9,251 bases of DNA from an uncultured Actinomycetospora sp. (GTDB lineage Bacteria > Actinomycetota > Actinomycetes > Mycobacteriales > Pseudonocardiaceae). Positions 1 through 5,884 of this stretch are shown here, piece by piece. The notes under the pieces are model-generated. The model saw nothing but the letters and a program-made list of their open reading frames with translations, had not been told where the DNA came from and ran no database searches. The stretch spans positions 1-9,251 of the forward strand of contig CADCTH010000456.1 in the NCBI GenBank assembly GCA_902805495.1. Reading direction: 5' to 3'. The translations under genes and the position numbers were made by a program. Position 1 is the first letter of the stretch. Each line of letters starts with the position of its first letter.

Positions 1-126
1 GCCGGCACCGCGGAGGCCCCGGCGCGACCCAAGTCGCCCCGTGCGGCGCGCCGGCCGGACTCCGGCGGCGAGGAGGGCGGACGGCAGGCGGGGCGCCGTC
101 GTCGCTCGAGCGAGTCCGGCAGCTGA
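1..126 (+). CDS. C-terminal tail of an unidentified basic protein (5' end outside window)
   Basis: Frame 1 is open from the first base to a TGA at 124-126 and encodes 41 residues rich in Arg, Gly, Ser, Pro and Ala, ending in an RRRRSSESGS tail. About 90 percent of third codon positions are G or C, matching the real genes in the window, and the frame closes seven bases before a strong hairpin. Tails like this are common at the C-termini of actinobacterial RNA-binding proteins such as DEAD-box helicases, but no domain is visible here and I do not assign one. The neighbour at 167-400 is convergent, so the two genes would share the hairpin at 133-165. The main doubt is that a short open stretch in such GC-rich DNA can arise by chance. 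Confidence 0.5.
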   Translation, partial: AGTAEAPARPKSPRAARRPDSGGEEGGRQAGRRRRSSESGS

Positions 127-132
127 CGGGAG

Positions 133-165
133 CCCGGGCGGCCGGTGCACACCCGGCCGCCCGGG
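133..165. terminator. Bidirectional intrinsic-terminator candidate, 13-bp perfect stem
   Basis: CCCGGGCGGCCGG (133-145) pairs perfectly with 153-165 around a 7-nt loop. The hairpin sits between a plus-strand stop ending at 126 and a minus-strand stop whose last base is 167, where a shared terminator would be expected. Neither side has a U-tract, which is usual for actinobacterial terminator hairpins. Confidence 0.65.
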
Positions 166-166
166 G

Positions 167-400
167 TCACTCCTCGGGCGGGTCGAGCCAGGACAGGATC
201 GCGTGGTCGACCCGGATGTCGGTGTAGGTGACGTGCGACTGGACGCGGTCGGGCAGGTTCTCCCGTTCGCTGCCCGACGTCGAGGAATCGTCCTGGTCAC
301 CGGTGAGGTCGACGCGGACGTCGGGCACCTCTTCGAAGCGCAGCCGACGGGCGCGCACCGTGCTGCGGACCTCGATGTCCGGCGGGCGGTCCTCGCTCAT
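167..400 (-). CDS. Conserved-looking 77-aa protein of unknown function
   Basis: This gene encodes a small, acidic, hydrophilic protein. It has an Arg-rich stretch near residues 12-21 (RSTVRARRLRF), a polar linker at about 33-48 (DQDDSSTSGSERE), and a C-terminal segment NLPDRV...VTYTDIRVDHAIL that looks like alternating beta strands. There is no signal peptide, membrane segment or cysteine. ATG at 400-398 lies 7 bases after the stop of the 273-aa gene upstream, so the pair is probably co-transcribed and translationally coupled; the nearest Shine-Dalgarno-like stretch is GGGTGA, which overlaps the upstream stop. From memory, and unchecked, similar short proteins accompany homologues of that upstream gene in other actinobacteria. 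The function is unknown. Confidence 0.72.
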   Translation of the reverse strand: MSEDRPPDIEVRSTVRARRLRFEEVPDVRVDLTGDQDDSSTSGSERENLPDRVQSHVTYTDIRVDHAILSWLDPPEE

Positions 401-407
401 CCGGTGC

Positions 408-1229
408 TCACCCGGTCGCCCGGCGGGCGGGACGGGGACGCGGGGTGGACGGCCCGCGGCCCCGCCGCGGCTGGGGGACGCGGGCAGGCGTCGCGTCGTC
501 GGACGGGACCGGGTCGTCGCCGGACGTGCCGGGCGTGTCGCCCGGATCCGTGTCGCCCTGACCCGTATCGCCCTGACGCGTATCGGCCTGGTCCGTCTCG
601 GCGTCGCCGGCCGTCTCCGCGACGTCCCCGGCCTGGTCGGTGACCTCGCCGACCGTGTCCCCGGCGTTCTCGGTGATCTCGCCGACCGCGTTCCCGGCCT
701 GATCGGTGAGCTGATCGACGGCCCCGCCGGCCTGCCCGGCGACCTCGCCGACCGCGTCGCCGGCCGCGCGTCCCACCGAGCCCGCCGCGTCGCCCACGCC
801 CGAGCCGACCTCCTGCACGGCGTCCTGCGCGGTCCGGGCCAGGGTCTCGAGGATCTGTGGGTTGCGGTCGATCGTGTCCAGGACCCGGTCGATGATCCCC
901 GCGACCTCGTCGAGGCGGACCTTCAGCGTCGCCTCGGCCTGCACCCCGTCGATCTCGAGGGCGACGCGGCCCAGCTGGACGTCCACGCCGACGTTGAGCT
1001 TGAGCAGGTCGAGCACCTCGGCCTGCAGCGACACGTGCGCCCGGAGGTCCTCGACCTCCAGGCCGATGTGGTCGACCTCGAGCTTCGGGACGTCGAGGTA
1101 GACGTCCGGCCGGGAGGCCGCGTCCCCCGAGGGACGGCTGCGGCGTGTCCCGCCCGCGTCGGGCTCCTCGTCGGACGACGACGGGTCGGGTGCGCGCCGA
1201 CGACGGCGCTCGGGTCCTGTTGCTGGCAT
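408..1229 (-). CDS. 273-aa protein of unknown function: beta-rich domain plus 11-residue amphipathic repeats
   Basis: I do not recognise a named family. In order: a disordered basic/acidic N-terminus (1-40); a valine- and leucine-rich segment at about 42-130 (from DVYLDVPKLEVDHIGLEVEDL to IDRNPQILETL) that looks like regular beta strands followed by a helix; five near-perfect 11-residue repeats at 156-210 (AGDAVGEVAGQ, AGGAVDQLTDQ, AGNAVGEITEN, AGDTVGEVTDQ, then a degenerate one); ADT/GDT-type pentapeptides at 215-234; and an Arg/Pro-rich tail. Eleven-residue repeats of this kind form amphipathic helices in LEA group 3 proteins, apolipoproteins and synuclein, so membrane or desiccation-related binding is possible, but this is inference. 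There is no signal peptide or transmembrane helix. The ATG at 1229 has a strong GAGGAGGAGG site (1235-1244) with 5-nt spacing, which fixes the start. It is the first gene of a pair with the 77-aa gene. Confidence 0.78.
   Translation of the reverse strand: MPATGPERRRRRAPDPSSSDEEPDAGGTRRSRPSGDAASRPDVYLDVPKLEVDHIGLEVEDLRAHVSLQAEVLDLLKLNVGVDVQLGRVALEIDGVQAEATLKVRLDEVAGIIDRVLDTIDRNPQILETLARTAQDAVQEVGSGVGDAAGSVGRAAGDAVGEVAGQAGGAVDQLTDQAGNAVGEITENAGDTVGEVTDQAGDVAETAGDAETDQADTRQGDTGQGDTDPGDTPGTSGDDPVPSDDATPARVPQPRRGRGPSTPRPRPARRATG
535..594. repeat. 15-bp tandem repeat, four full units
   Basis: On the plus strand, units at 535-549, 550-564, 565-579 and 580-594 each begin GTGTCG, GTATCG or close to it, and continue with a CCCTGACCC-like half. 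A fifth unit degenerates from 595. The period is a multiple of three and encodes ADT/GDT pentapeptides (ADTRQ, GDTGQ, GDTDP, GDTPG) on the minus strand within the 273-aa gene. Confidence 0.8.
627..758. repeat. 33-bp tandem repeat, four units
   Basis: Units are 627-659, 660-692, 693-725 and 726-758, with a partial copy continuing to about 764. Each contains a CCGGC - TCGGTGA - CTCGCCGACCG skeleton. The unit encodes one 11-residue repeat of the minus-strand 273-aa protein (residues 156-199). Units have diverged mostly at synonymous or conservative positions, so the array looks maintained at protein level and not freshly expanded. Confidence 0.85.
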
Positions 1230-1347
1230 GGGTGCCTCCTCCTCGGGTGACCCCTGAGGGTCGTCCCCCGAGCGACCTGCGGAAACGGCCCCGGTCGGCG
1301 CAGCCGCGCCCGCCGCGCGCCGAGGGCGCCGCCGCCGGACGCGCCCG

Positions 1348-2019
1348 TCAGCCCGCGATCGCCGCGCGGAACGCGTCGACGCCGTCCACCTCCACGTCGG
1401 CCAGGCGACGGCGTCGCCAGGCCGCAGGGGTCACGGCGAGGTGCACCTCGACGACGCCGTCGGGGCCGGCCGCGCGGTGGGTCTCGCGGTAGCCGCAGCG
1501 CTGCGACACCCGCAGGGAGGCCGCGTTGTCCTCGGCCGCGTTCGTCACCGCGCGCGCCGCCCCGAGGTGGCCGAACGCCAGCTCCAGCAGCATCAGCCGC
1601 ACCCGGCGCCCCAGTCCGCGGCCCTGCTCGGCGCGGGCGAGCCACGACGAGGTGCCCACGGTGCCCGCCGGGTCGTGGTGGTCGTGGGAGAGCACCGCGA
1701 GGCCCAGGGCCCGCCCGCCGTCGATCACCGCGAGCGGCGCCCGCCAGCGCACCGCGCCGGGGGTCTCGCGCAGGCGCCACGCCCACTCCAGGAAGCGGCG
1801 CGCGGCGGCGTCCCCGGCGTCGGACGGCCACCCGAGCAGCTCGCGCTCGCGTCCCGGCTCGACCACCCCGCCCGGCTCGGCGACGATCGCGGCGAGCTCG
1901 AGGAGCTCCTCGTCGGTGGGCCCCACGAGCACCGTCCCGGCGTGGGCCACGCGCAGCCCGTACTGCGGGTAGAGCGCCGCGAGGTCGGCGCGCAGGAGGT
2001 CCGCGTCCACCTCTGCCAT
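1348..2019 (-). CDS. GNAT-family N-acetyltransferase
   Basis: The protein has 223 residues. It is predicted to transfer an acetyl group from acetyl-CoA to an amine; the substrate cannot be read from sequence. The acetyl-CoA-binding motif Q-x-x-G-x-G appears as QGRGLG at 132-137, followed by the helix RRVRLMLLELAF and the EDNAASLRVSQRCGY segment (163-177) typical of the GNAT core (motifs A and B). The first 90 residues are a longer helical N-terminal extension, as in many actinobacterial GNAT proteins annotated only as acetyltransferases. ATG at 2019-2017 is the longest start, and a GTG three codons later (2010-2008) is an alternative. The start faces that of coaD across 11 bp, so the promoter probably lies within coaD coding sequence. 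The next minus-strand gene follows after 118 bp. Confidence 0.85.
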   Translation of the reverse strand: MAEVDADLLRADLAALYPQYGLRVAHAGTVLVGPTDEELLELAAIVAEPGGVVEPGRERELLGWPSDAGDAAARRFLEWAWRLRETPGAVRWRAPLAVIDGGRALGLAVLSHDHHDPAGTVGTSSWLARAEQGRGLGRRVRLMLLELAFGHLGAARAVTNAAEDNAASLRVSQRCGYRETHRAAGPDGVVEVHLAVTPAAWRRRRLADVEVDGVDAFRAAIAG

Positions 2020-2030
2020 GATCCCCGGCC

Positions 2031-2504
2031 ATGGCGATCGCGGTCTGCCCCGGCTCGTTCGACCCGGTGACCCTCGGGCACGTCGACGTGGTCACGCGGG
2101 CCGCGGCGCTGTTCGACGAGGTGGTCGTGGCCGTGGCGGTCAACCCCGCCAAGCAGGGCCTGTTCACCGTCGACGAGCGCCGCGACCTGCTCGCGACGGC
2201 GCTGGCCGGCGTCGACAACGTGCGCACCGACGCGTTCGAGGGCCTCGTCGTCGACTACTGCCGCCGGATCGGCGCCGCGACGCTGCTCAAGGGGCTGCGC
2301 TCGGCCACCGACTTCGGCTTCGAGGAGCCGATGGCCCAGATGAACCGCCACCAGACCGGCGTCGACTCGGTCTTCCTCATCACCGACCCGGCCCACTCGT
2401 TCGTCTCCAGCTCGCTGGTCAAGGAGGTCGCCCGCGGCGGCGGGGACGTCTCCGCGTTCCTGCACCCCGAGGTCCACCGCCGCCTGCTCGAGCGCCTGGG
2501 CTGA
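2031..2504 (+). CDS. coaD: Pantetheine-phosphate adenylyltransferase (CoaD)
   Basis: This enzyme joins 4'-phosphopantetheine and ATP to give dephospho-CoA and pyrophosphate, the penultimate step of coenzyme A synthesis, in the cytoplasm. The 157-residue length is normal for the family. Diagnostic features are CPGSFDPVTLGH at 6-17, whose TLGH (14-17) is the nucleotidyltransferase T/HxGH motif; VNPAKQGLF; LKGLRSATDFGFE; MAQMNRH; and the C-terminal SFVSSSLVKEVA motif that contacts ATP. ATG at 2031 is the only sensible start, because an in-frame TGA sits at 2019-2021. No Shine-Dalgarno sequence precedes it, so the mRNA may be leaderless or have a leader read from inside the divergent acetyltransferase gene. 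rsmD, a frequent upstream partner of coaD, is not present here. Confidence 0.97.
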   Translation: MAIAVCPGSFDPVTLGHVDVVTRAAALFDEVVVAVAVNPAKQGLFTVDERRDLLATALAGVDNVRTDAFEGLVVDYCRRIGAATLLKGLRSATDFGFEEPMAQMNRHQTGVDSVFLITDPAHSFVSSSLVKEVARGGGDVSAFLHPEVHRRLLERLG

Positions 2505-2549
2505 GGGCTCCCCGTCGGGTCGAGCTCCGCTCCGCTTCGTCTCCCGGTC

Positions 2550-2617
2550 CCGACACGCCGGGCATCGGGGTGAATCCCGGACCACCACGCGTGTCGGCGG
2601 CACACTCCCCGGCGTGT
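2550..2617 (+). promoter_or_regulatory. Two mutually exclusive inverted repeats in front of sepIVA
   Basis: The segment 2550-2562 (CCGACACGCCGGG) can pair in two ways. Bases 2550-2558 match 2589-2597 (9 bp perfect), or 2553-2562 match 2608-2617 (10 bp perfect). The second structure buries the GTG start of sepIVA at 2614-2616 and the first leaves it free. This could be a translational switch, a coaD terminator, or chance in GC-rich DNA. Confidence 0.35.
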
Positions 2618-3384
2618 ACCGCGTGTTCGAGGCGCTCGACGAGCTCGTGACCCTCTGCGAGGAGGCGCGCGGGCTGCCCATGACGACCAGCTGCGTGGTG
2701 CCCCGCGGGGACGTCCTCGAGCTGCTCGACGACGTCCGCGAGGCCCTGCCGGGCGAGCTGGACGACGCGCAGGACGTGCTCGACCACCGCGACAAGCTCG
2801 TGGCCGACGCGACCGAGGAGGCCGAGCAGGCCCGTGCGGAGGCGCGCGCGGAGGCCGACCGGATGCTGGCCGAGGCCCGCGAGCAGGCCCAGCAGATGAT
2901 CGCCGAGGCCGAGCACGAGGCCGAGCGCACCGTGGGCCGAGGTCGCCGCGAGTACGCGGAGCTCACCGAGCGCGCCGACGCCGAGGCCCAGCGCATGGCC
3001 GAGGCCGGGCGGCAGGACTACGAGCGCTCGGTGGCCGAGGGGCGGGCCGAGCAGGCGCGCCTCGTCGACGCCCACGAGGTCGCGCGCGCGGCGCGTCTCG
3101 AGGGCGAGCGCATCGTCGACGCCGCCACCGACGAGGCCGACCGCCGGCGCGCCGAGTGCGACCACTACGTCGACGGCACCCTCGCCGACTTCTCCGAGAC
3201 CCTCGAGTCGGTGCTCGACACCGTCGGGCGTCACCGCCACCAGCTGCGCATGAGCGCCTCGGCGAGCCCGCTGGCCGCCGGCCCGTCGCGTGACGACCCC
3301 GAGGACGAGCCCGAGATCCGCGACGAGCCGCGCGAGGGCTGGCGCCGGTGGGGCGAGCGGCTGGGCGAGCGTCTCGGCGCCTGA
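2614..3384 (+). CDS. sepIVA: DivIVA-domain division/polar-growth protein SepIVA
   Basis: The 256-aa protein matches the mycobacterial SepIVA family (Rv2927c type) closely at both ends. It opens with YRVFEALDELVTLCEEARG, then MTTSCVVPRGDVLELLDD and GELDDAQDVLDHRD, and ends in VGRHRHQLR plus an acidic tail. About residues 60-195 form one long Ala/Glu/Arg-rich coiled coil (repeated EAEQARAEARAEAD-type heptads). In mycobacteria SepIVA is an essential cytoplasmic coiled-coil protein of septation and tip growth, and its position beside the DUF177-rpmF-rnc cluster is conserved. The GTG at 2614 is chosen because the conserved family N-terminus begins there; no Shine-Dalgarno site is visible, and inverted repeats overlap the start. 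A later Met (residue 23) would remove conserved residues. The tail after about residue 215 is unlike the mycobacterial one and ends WRRWGERLGERLGA. Confidence 0.93.
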   Translation: MYRVFEALDELVTLCEEARGLPMTTSCVVPRGDVLELLDDVREALPGELDDAQDVLDHRDKLVADATEEAEQARAEARAEADRMLAEAREQAQQMIAEAEHEAERTVGRGRREYAELTERADAEAQRMAEAGRQDYERSVAEGRAEQARLVDAHEVARAARLEGERIVDAATDEADRRRAECDHYVDGTLADFSETLESVLDTVGRHRHQLRMSASASPLAAGPSRDDPEDEPEIRDEPREGWRRWGERLGERLGA

Positions 3385-3395
3385 TCGCGCTCGCG

Positions 3396-3401
3396 TAGAC
3401 T
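3396..3401 (+). promoter_or_regulatory. Putative -10 box (TAGACT) for the DUF177-rpmF unit
   Basis: TAGACT fits the actinobacterial TANNNT -10 consensus. It lies 12 bases after the sepIVA stop and 58 bases before the DUF177 start. No convincing -35 element is seen in the end of sepIVA, as is common in these genomes. Confidence 0.45.
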
Positions 3402-3443
3402 GATCGGTCGGGCCGCGGTGTGCGGCTCCCCCTGGTCGATCAG
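3400..3443 (+). promoter_or_regulatory. Leader hairpin upstream of the DUF177 gene
   Basis: CTGATCG (3400-3406) pairs with CGATCAG (3437-3443), extended by G-U and G-C pairs inward. An inner GCCGC (3412-3416) pairs with GCGGC (3422-3426) around GGTGT. The structure ends just before the GAGAAG ribosome site at 3445-3450. If transcription starts about 7 nt after TAGACT, only the inner part would be in the RNA, so its role is uncertain. Confidence 0.3.
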
Positions 3444-3459
3444 CGAGAAGACAGGCCGA

Positions 3460-4047
3460 ATGACAGGCGCTGACAAGCACCCGCACCCCACCGTGGACGC
3501 GAGCAGTCCCTGGGTCGTCGACGTCGCGCGCGAGCTGCTGCGTCGTCCGGGGCAGATGAAGACGCTGCGCCGCGACGTGCCGGCGCCCGAGGGCTTCGGC
3601 CTCGAGATGATCGGCGTGCCCGTGGGCGAGCCGATCCACCTCGACCTGCGCCTCGAGTCGGTGATGGAGGGCGTGCTGGCCTCCGGCACGGTCGAGACCG
3701 ACGTCACCGGGGAGTGCTCGCGCTGCCTGGAGCCGTTCACCGAGCACGTCGACGTCGACGTCACCGAGCTCTACGCCTACCCCTCGTCGGTCACCGACGA
3801 GACGGCCGACGCCGACGAGGTCAGCCGCATCGTCGACGAGCGGATCGACCTGGAGCCGGCCGTGCGCGACGCGGTCCTGCTCGAGCTGCCGGTGACCCCG
3901 CTGTGCCGGGACGACTGCCCCGGCGTGGTGTCGCCGGACCCCGACGCCTGGGCCTTCGTCCCGGCCGGGGAGGCCCGTGAGAGAATCGATCCTCGTTGGG
4001 CCGCGCTGCAGGAGAAGTACGGCGGCGCCGGCCGCACCGAGAACTAG
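3460..4047 (+). CDS. DUF177/YceD-family protein (23S rRNA accumulation)
   Basis: The protein has 195 residues. DUF177 (YceD) proteins are linked to 23S rRNA accumulation and large-subunit assembly and are almost always encoded next to rpmF, as here. Recognisable blocks are WVVDVARELLRRPGQMKTL (18-36), EMIGVPVGEPIHLDLRLES (49-67), GVLASGTV, the cysteine pair GECSRCLEP (86 and 89), ELYAYP, VDERIDLEPAVRDAV, a second cysteine pair at 149 and 153, and IDPRWAALQEKY near the end. The usual C-terminal LCPxCG-type pair of actinobacterial homologues is replaced by GVVSPDPDAW. ATG 3460 is preferred over GTG 3418 because GAGAAG stands 9 nt upstream and the conserved sequence begins inside the shorter product. 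rpmF follows after 35 bp. Confidence 0.92.
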   Translation: MTGADKHPHPTVDASSPWVVDVARELLRRPGQMKTLRRDVPAPEGFGLEMIGVPVGEPIHLDLRLESVMEGVLASGTVETDVTGECSRCLEPFTEHVDVDVTELYAYPSSVTDETADADEVSRIVDERIDLEPAVRDAVLLELPVTPLCRDDCPGVVSPDPDAWAFVPAGEARERIDPRWAALQEKYGGAGRTEN

Positions 4048-4082
4048 TCGATAGAGCACGCCCGTAGGGAGACTGAACCACC

Positions 4083-4265
4083 GTGGCTGTCCCGAAGCGC
4101 CGGATGTCCCGCGCCAACACCCACGCCCGCCGCTCGCAGTGGAAGGCGTCGGTGCCGCAGCTCATGGCGTGCCCGAACAAGGCCTGCGCGCAGCCCAAGC
4201 CGCCGCACGTGGCCTGCCCGCACTGCGGCCAGTACAACGGCCGCCGGGCCGTCACCCCGGCCTGA
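4083..4265 (+). CDS. rpmF: 50S ribosomal protein L32, zinc-binding type
   Basis: The 60-residue product is a structural component of the large ribosomal subunit. The N-terminus MAVPKRRMSRANTHARRSQWKA is the L32 signature. Cys30, Cys35, Cys45 and Cys48 form a zinc ribbon (CPNKAC then CPHCG). The first pair is spaced C-x4-C where many bacteria have C-x2-C; I believe this wider spacing is common in actinobacterial L32. It is the C+ form, in contrast to the cysteine-free paralogue used under zinc limitation. The GTG start at 4083 is supported by AGGGAG at 4066-4071, 11 nt upstream. It is co-oriented with the DUF177 gene (35-bp gap) and rnc (16-bp gap), so one transcript is likely. Confidence 0.97.
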   Translation: MAVPKRRMSRANTHARRSQWKASVPQLMACPNKACAQPKPPHVACPHCGQYNGRRAVTPA

Positions 4266-4281
4266 GGCCGCGCACGGCGAC

Positions 4282-5013
4282 GTGACGTCGATGAGCGCGG
4301 AGCCGTTGGAACAGCCCCCGTCCGAGCAAACCCTGGGCGAGGTCCTGGGGATCGAGCTCGACGACGACCTGGTCGAGCTGGCCCTCACCCACCGCTCCTA
4401 CGCCTACGAGCACGGCGGTCTGCCCACCAACGAGCGCCTCGAGTTCCTCGGGGACTCGGTGCTGGGCGTCGTGGTGACCGAGCGGCTCTACCGCGAGCAC
4501 CCCGACCTGCCCGAGGGCCAGCTGGCCAAGCTGCGCGCCAGCGTGGTCAACATGCACGCGCTGGCCGGTGTGGCCCGCGAGCTGGACCTCGGCGAGCGCC
4601 TCTACCTCGGGCGCGGCGAGGAGCTCACCGGCGGGCGCGACAAGCCGAGCATCCTCGGCGACGCCGTCGAGGCGGTCCTCGGCGCGGTGCACCTCCAGCA
4701 CGGCATCGAGACCTCGCGGACGGTCGTCGAGCGCCTGTTCGGCGAGCTGCTGCGCACCGCGCCGCTGCTGGGCGCGGGCCTGGACTGGAAGACCAGCCTC
4801 CAGGAGCTCACCGCCGCCCGCGACCTCGGCGTGCCGGAGTACCGGATGACCGAGCAGGGCCCGGACCACCTCAAGGAGTTCACCGCGACGGTCGTCGTCG
4901 CGGGCGACGAGCGCGGCACCGGGATCGGTCGCACCAAGAAGGAGGCCGAGCAGAAGGCCGCGCGCTCGGCGTACCAGTACCTGGAGGGGGAGTCGGGCTC
5001 GGGGAATGCCTGA
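4282..5013 (+). CDS. rnc: Ribonuclease III
   Basis: RNase III cleaves double-stranded RNA, including the 30S rRNA precursor and structured mRNAs, with Mg2+ in the cytoplasm. With the GTG start the product is 243 residues, the usual bacterial size. The signature NERLEFLGDSVLG is at 50-62 and supplies Glu54 and Asp58. The second metal-binding pair Asp127 and Glu130 is in GDAVEAVLGAV. A double-stranded RNA-binding domain follows a linker at about 168-235, starting DWKTSLQEL and ending with the RTKKEAEQKAARSAYQYL helix. GTG at 4282 is given; ATG at 4291 (three codons later) is about as likely, since neither has a clear Shine-Dalgarno sequence and the first 18 residues are not conserved. It overlaps mutM by 8 bp. 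Confidence 0.96.
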   Translation: MTSMSAEPLEQPPSEQTLGEVLGIELDDDLVELALTHRSYAYEHGGLPTNERLEFLGDSVLGVVVTERLYREHPDLPEGQLAKLRASVVNMHALAGVARELDLGERLYLGRGEELTGGRDKPSILGDAVEAVLGAVHLQHGIETSRTVVERLFGELLRTAPLLGAGLDWKTSLQELTAARDLGVPEYRMTEQGPDHLKEFTATVVVAGDERGTGIGRTKKEAEQKAARSAYQYLEGESGSGNA

Positions 5014-5884
5014 GCTCCCCGAGGTCGAGGTCGTCCGGCGGGGGCTCGCCGAGCACGTCACCGGGCGCCGGGTCCGCGAGGTCGAGGTCTTCCACCCGCG
5101 CTCCGTCCGTCGTCAGGCCGGCGGTGCCGCCGAGCTGGCCGAGCGCCTCACCGGGCAGGTCCTGCGCGCCGTGCGGCGCCGGGGCAAGTACCTGTGGGTG
5201 GAGCTGGGCCCCGTCGACGCCGACGCCCCCGAGGCCGCGCTGCTCGCGCACCTGGGCATGAGCGGTCAGCTGCTCGTCCAGCCCGCCGACCGGCCCGACG
5301 AGACGCACCTGCGCATCCGGCTGCGCTTCGAGGACGACGGCGGGGAGCTGCGGTTCGTCGACCAGCGCACGTTCGGCGGGCTCACCGTCACCGACGTGAC
5401 CGGGCCCGACGCGCTGCCCGTGCCGGTCGCCCACATCGGGCGCGACCCGATGGACCCCGCGTTCGACGCGGAGGTCGCGGTCGGCGGCCTGCGCCGGCGG
5501 CGCACCGGCCTCAAGCGCGCGCTGCTCGACCAGACGCTGGTGTCGGGGATCGGCAACATCTACGCCGACGAGTCGCTCTGGCGGGCGAAGCTGCACTACG
5601 AGCGGCCCACCGCGACGCTCACCCGGCCCGAGGGGCGCCGCCTGCTCACCGCGACGCGCGAGGTGATGGATGAGGCGCTGGCGGCCGGCGGGACCTCGTT
5701 CGACGCCCTCTACGTCGACGTCCACGGCGACTCCGGGTACTTCGACCGCGCGCTGGCCGTCTACGGCCAGGAGGACCGGCCCTGCCCGCGCTGCGGGACG
5801 CCCGTGCGACGCGCGCCGTTCATGAACCGCTCGTCGTACTGGTGCCCGACGTGCCAGCCGCGCCCCCGGCGGCGACATCCCTGA
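5006..5884 (+). CDS. mutM: Formamidopyrimidine-DNA glycosylase (Fpg/MutM)
   Basis: This bifunctional base-excision-repair enzyme removes 8-oxoguanine and formamidopyrimidines and then cuts the abasic site. The product is 292 residues, slightly longer than the E. coli enzyme. Catalytic Pro2 and Glu3 are in MPELPEVE, and Lys61 in RRGKYLWVEL corresponds to E. coli Lys57. AHLGMSGQL and DQRTFGGL carry the lesion-flipping loop residues. GIGNIYADESLW is the helix-two-turn-helix region. The C-terminal zinc finger has Cys260, Cys263, Cys280 and Cys283, with Arg275 before CPTCQ. The ATG lies inside the end of rnc (ATGCCTGA overlap), so translation is coupled. The stop codon directly abuts the stop of the convergent gene at 5885. 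Confidence 0.97.
   Translation: MPELPEVEVVRRGLAEHVTGRRVREVEVFHPRSVRRQAGGAAELAERLTGQVLRAVRRRGKYLWVELGPVDADAPEAALLAHLGMSGQLLVQPADRPDETHLRIRLRFEDDGGELRFVDQRTFGGLTVTDVTGPDALPVPVAHIGRDPMDPAFDAEVAVGGLRRRRTGLKRALLDQTLVSGIGNIYADESLWRAKLHYERPTATLTRPEGRRLLTATREVMDEALAAGGTSFDALYVDVHGDSGYFDRALAVYGQEDRPCPRCGTPVRRAPFMNRSSYWCPTCQPRPRRRHP

Noticed and set aside
1244..1270. GACCC-CTGA-GGGTC hairpin (1249-1262) upstream of the 273-aa gene
   Set aside because: The arms are only 5 bp, in a GC-rich 118-bp spacer where such pairs are expected by chance. Nothing else in this spacer stood out.
923..2996. Overlapping minus-strand open frames opposite coaD and sepIVA and out of frame in the acetyltransferase
   Set aside because: They conflict with coaD, sepIVA and the GNAT gene, and have Arg/Ala-rich compositions typical of shadow frames.
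3418..3459. Upstream GTG start for the DUF177 gene
   Set aside because: It falls inside the leader hairpin, has no ribosome site, and adds 14 residues not expected in the family. ATG 3460 has GAGAAG at 9 nt.
2419..4059. Long minus-strand open frame opposite sepIVA and the DUF177 gene
   Set aside because: Antisense frames stay open in very GC-rich DNA. Its translation is low-complexity Arg/Gly/Val/Leu with no domain, and it covers two well-supported plus-strand genes.
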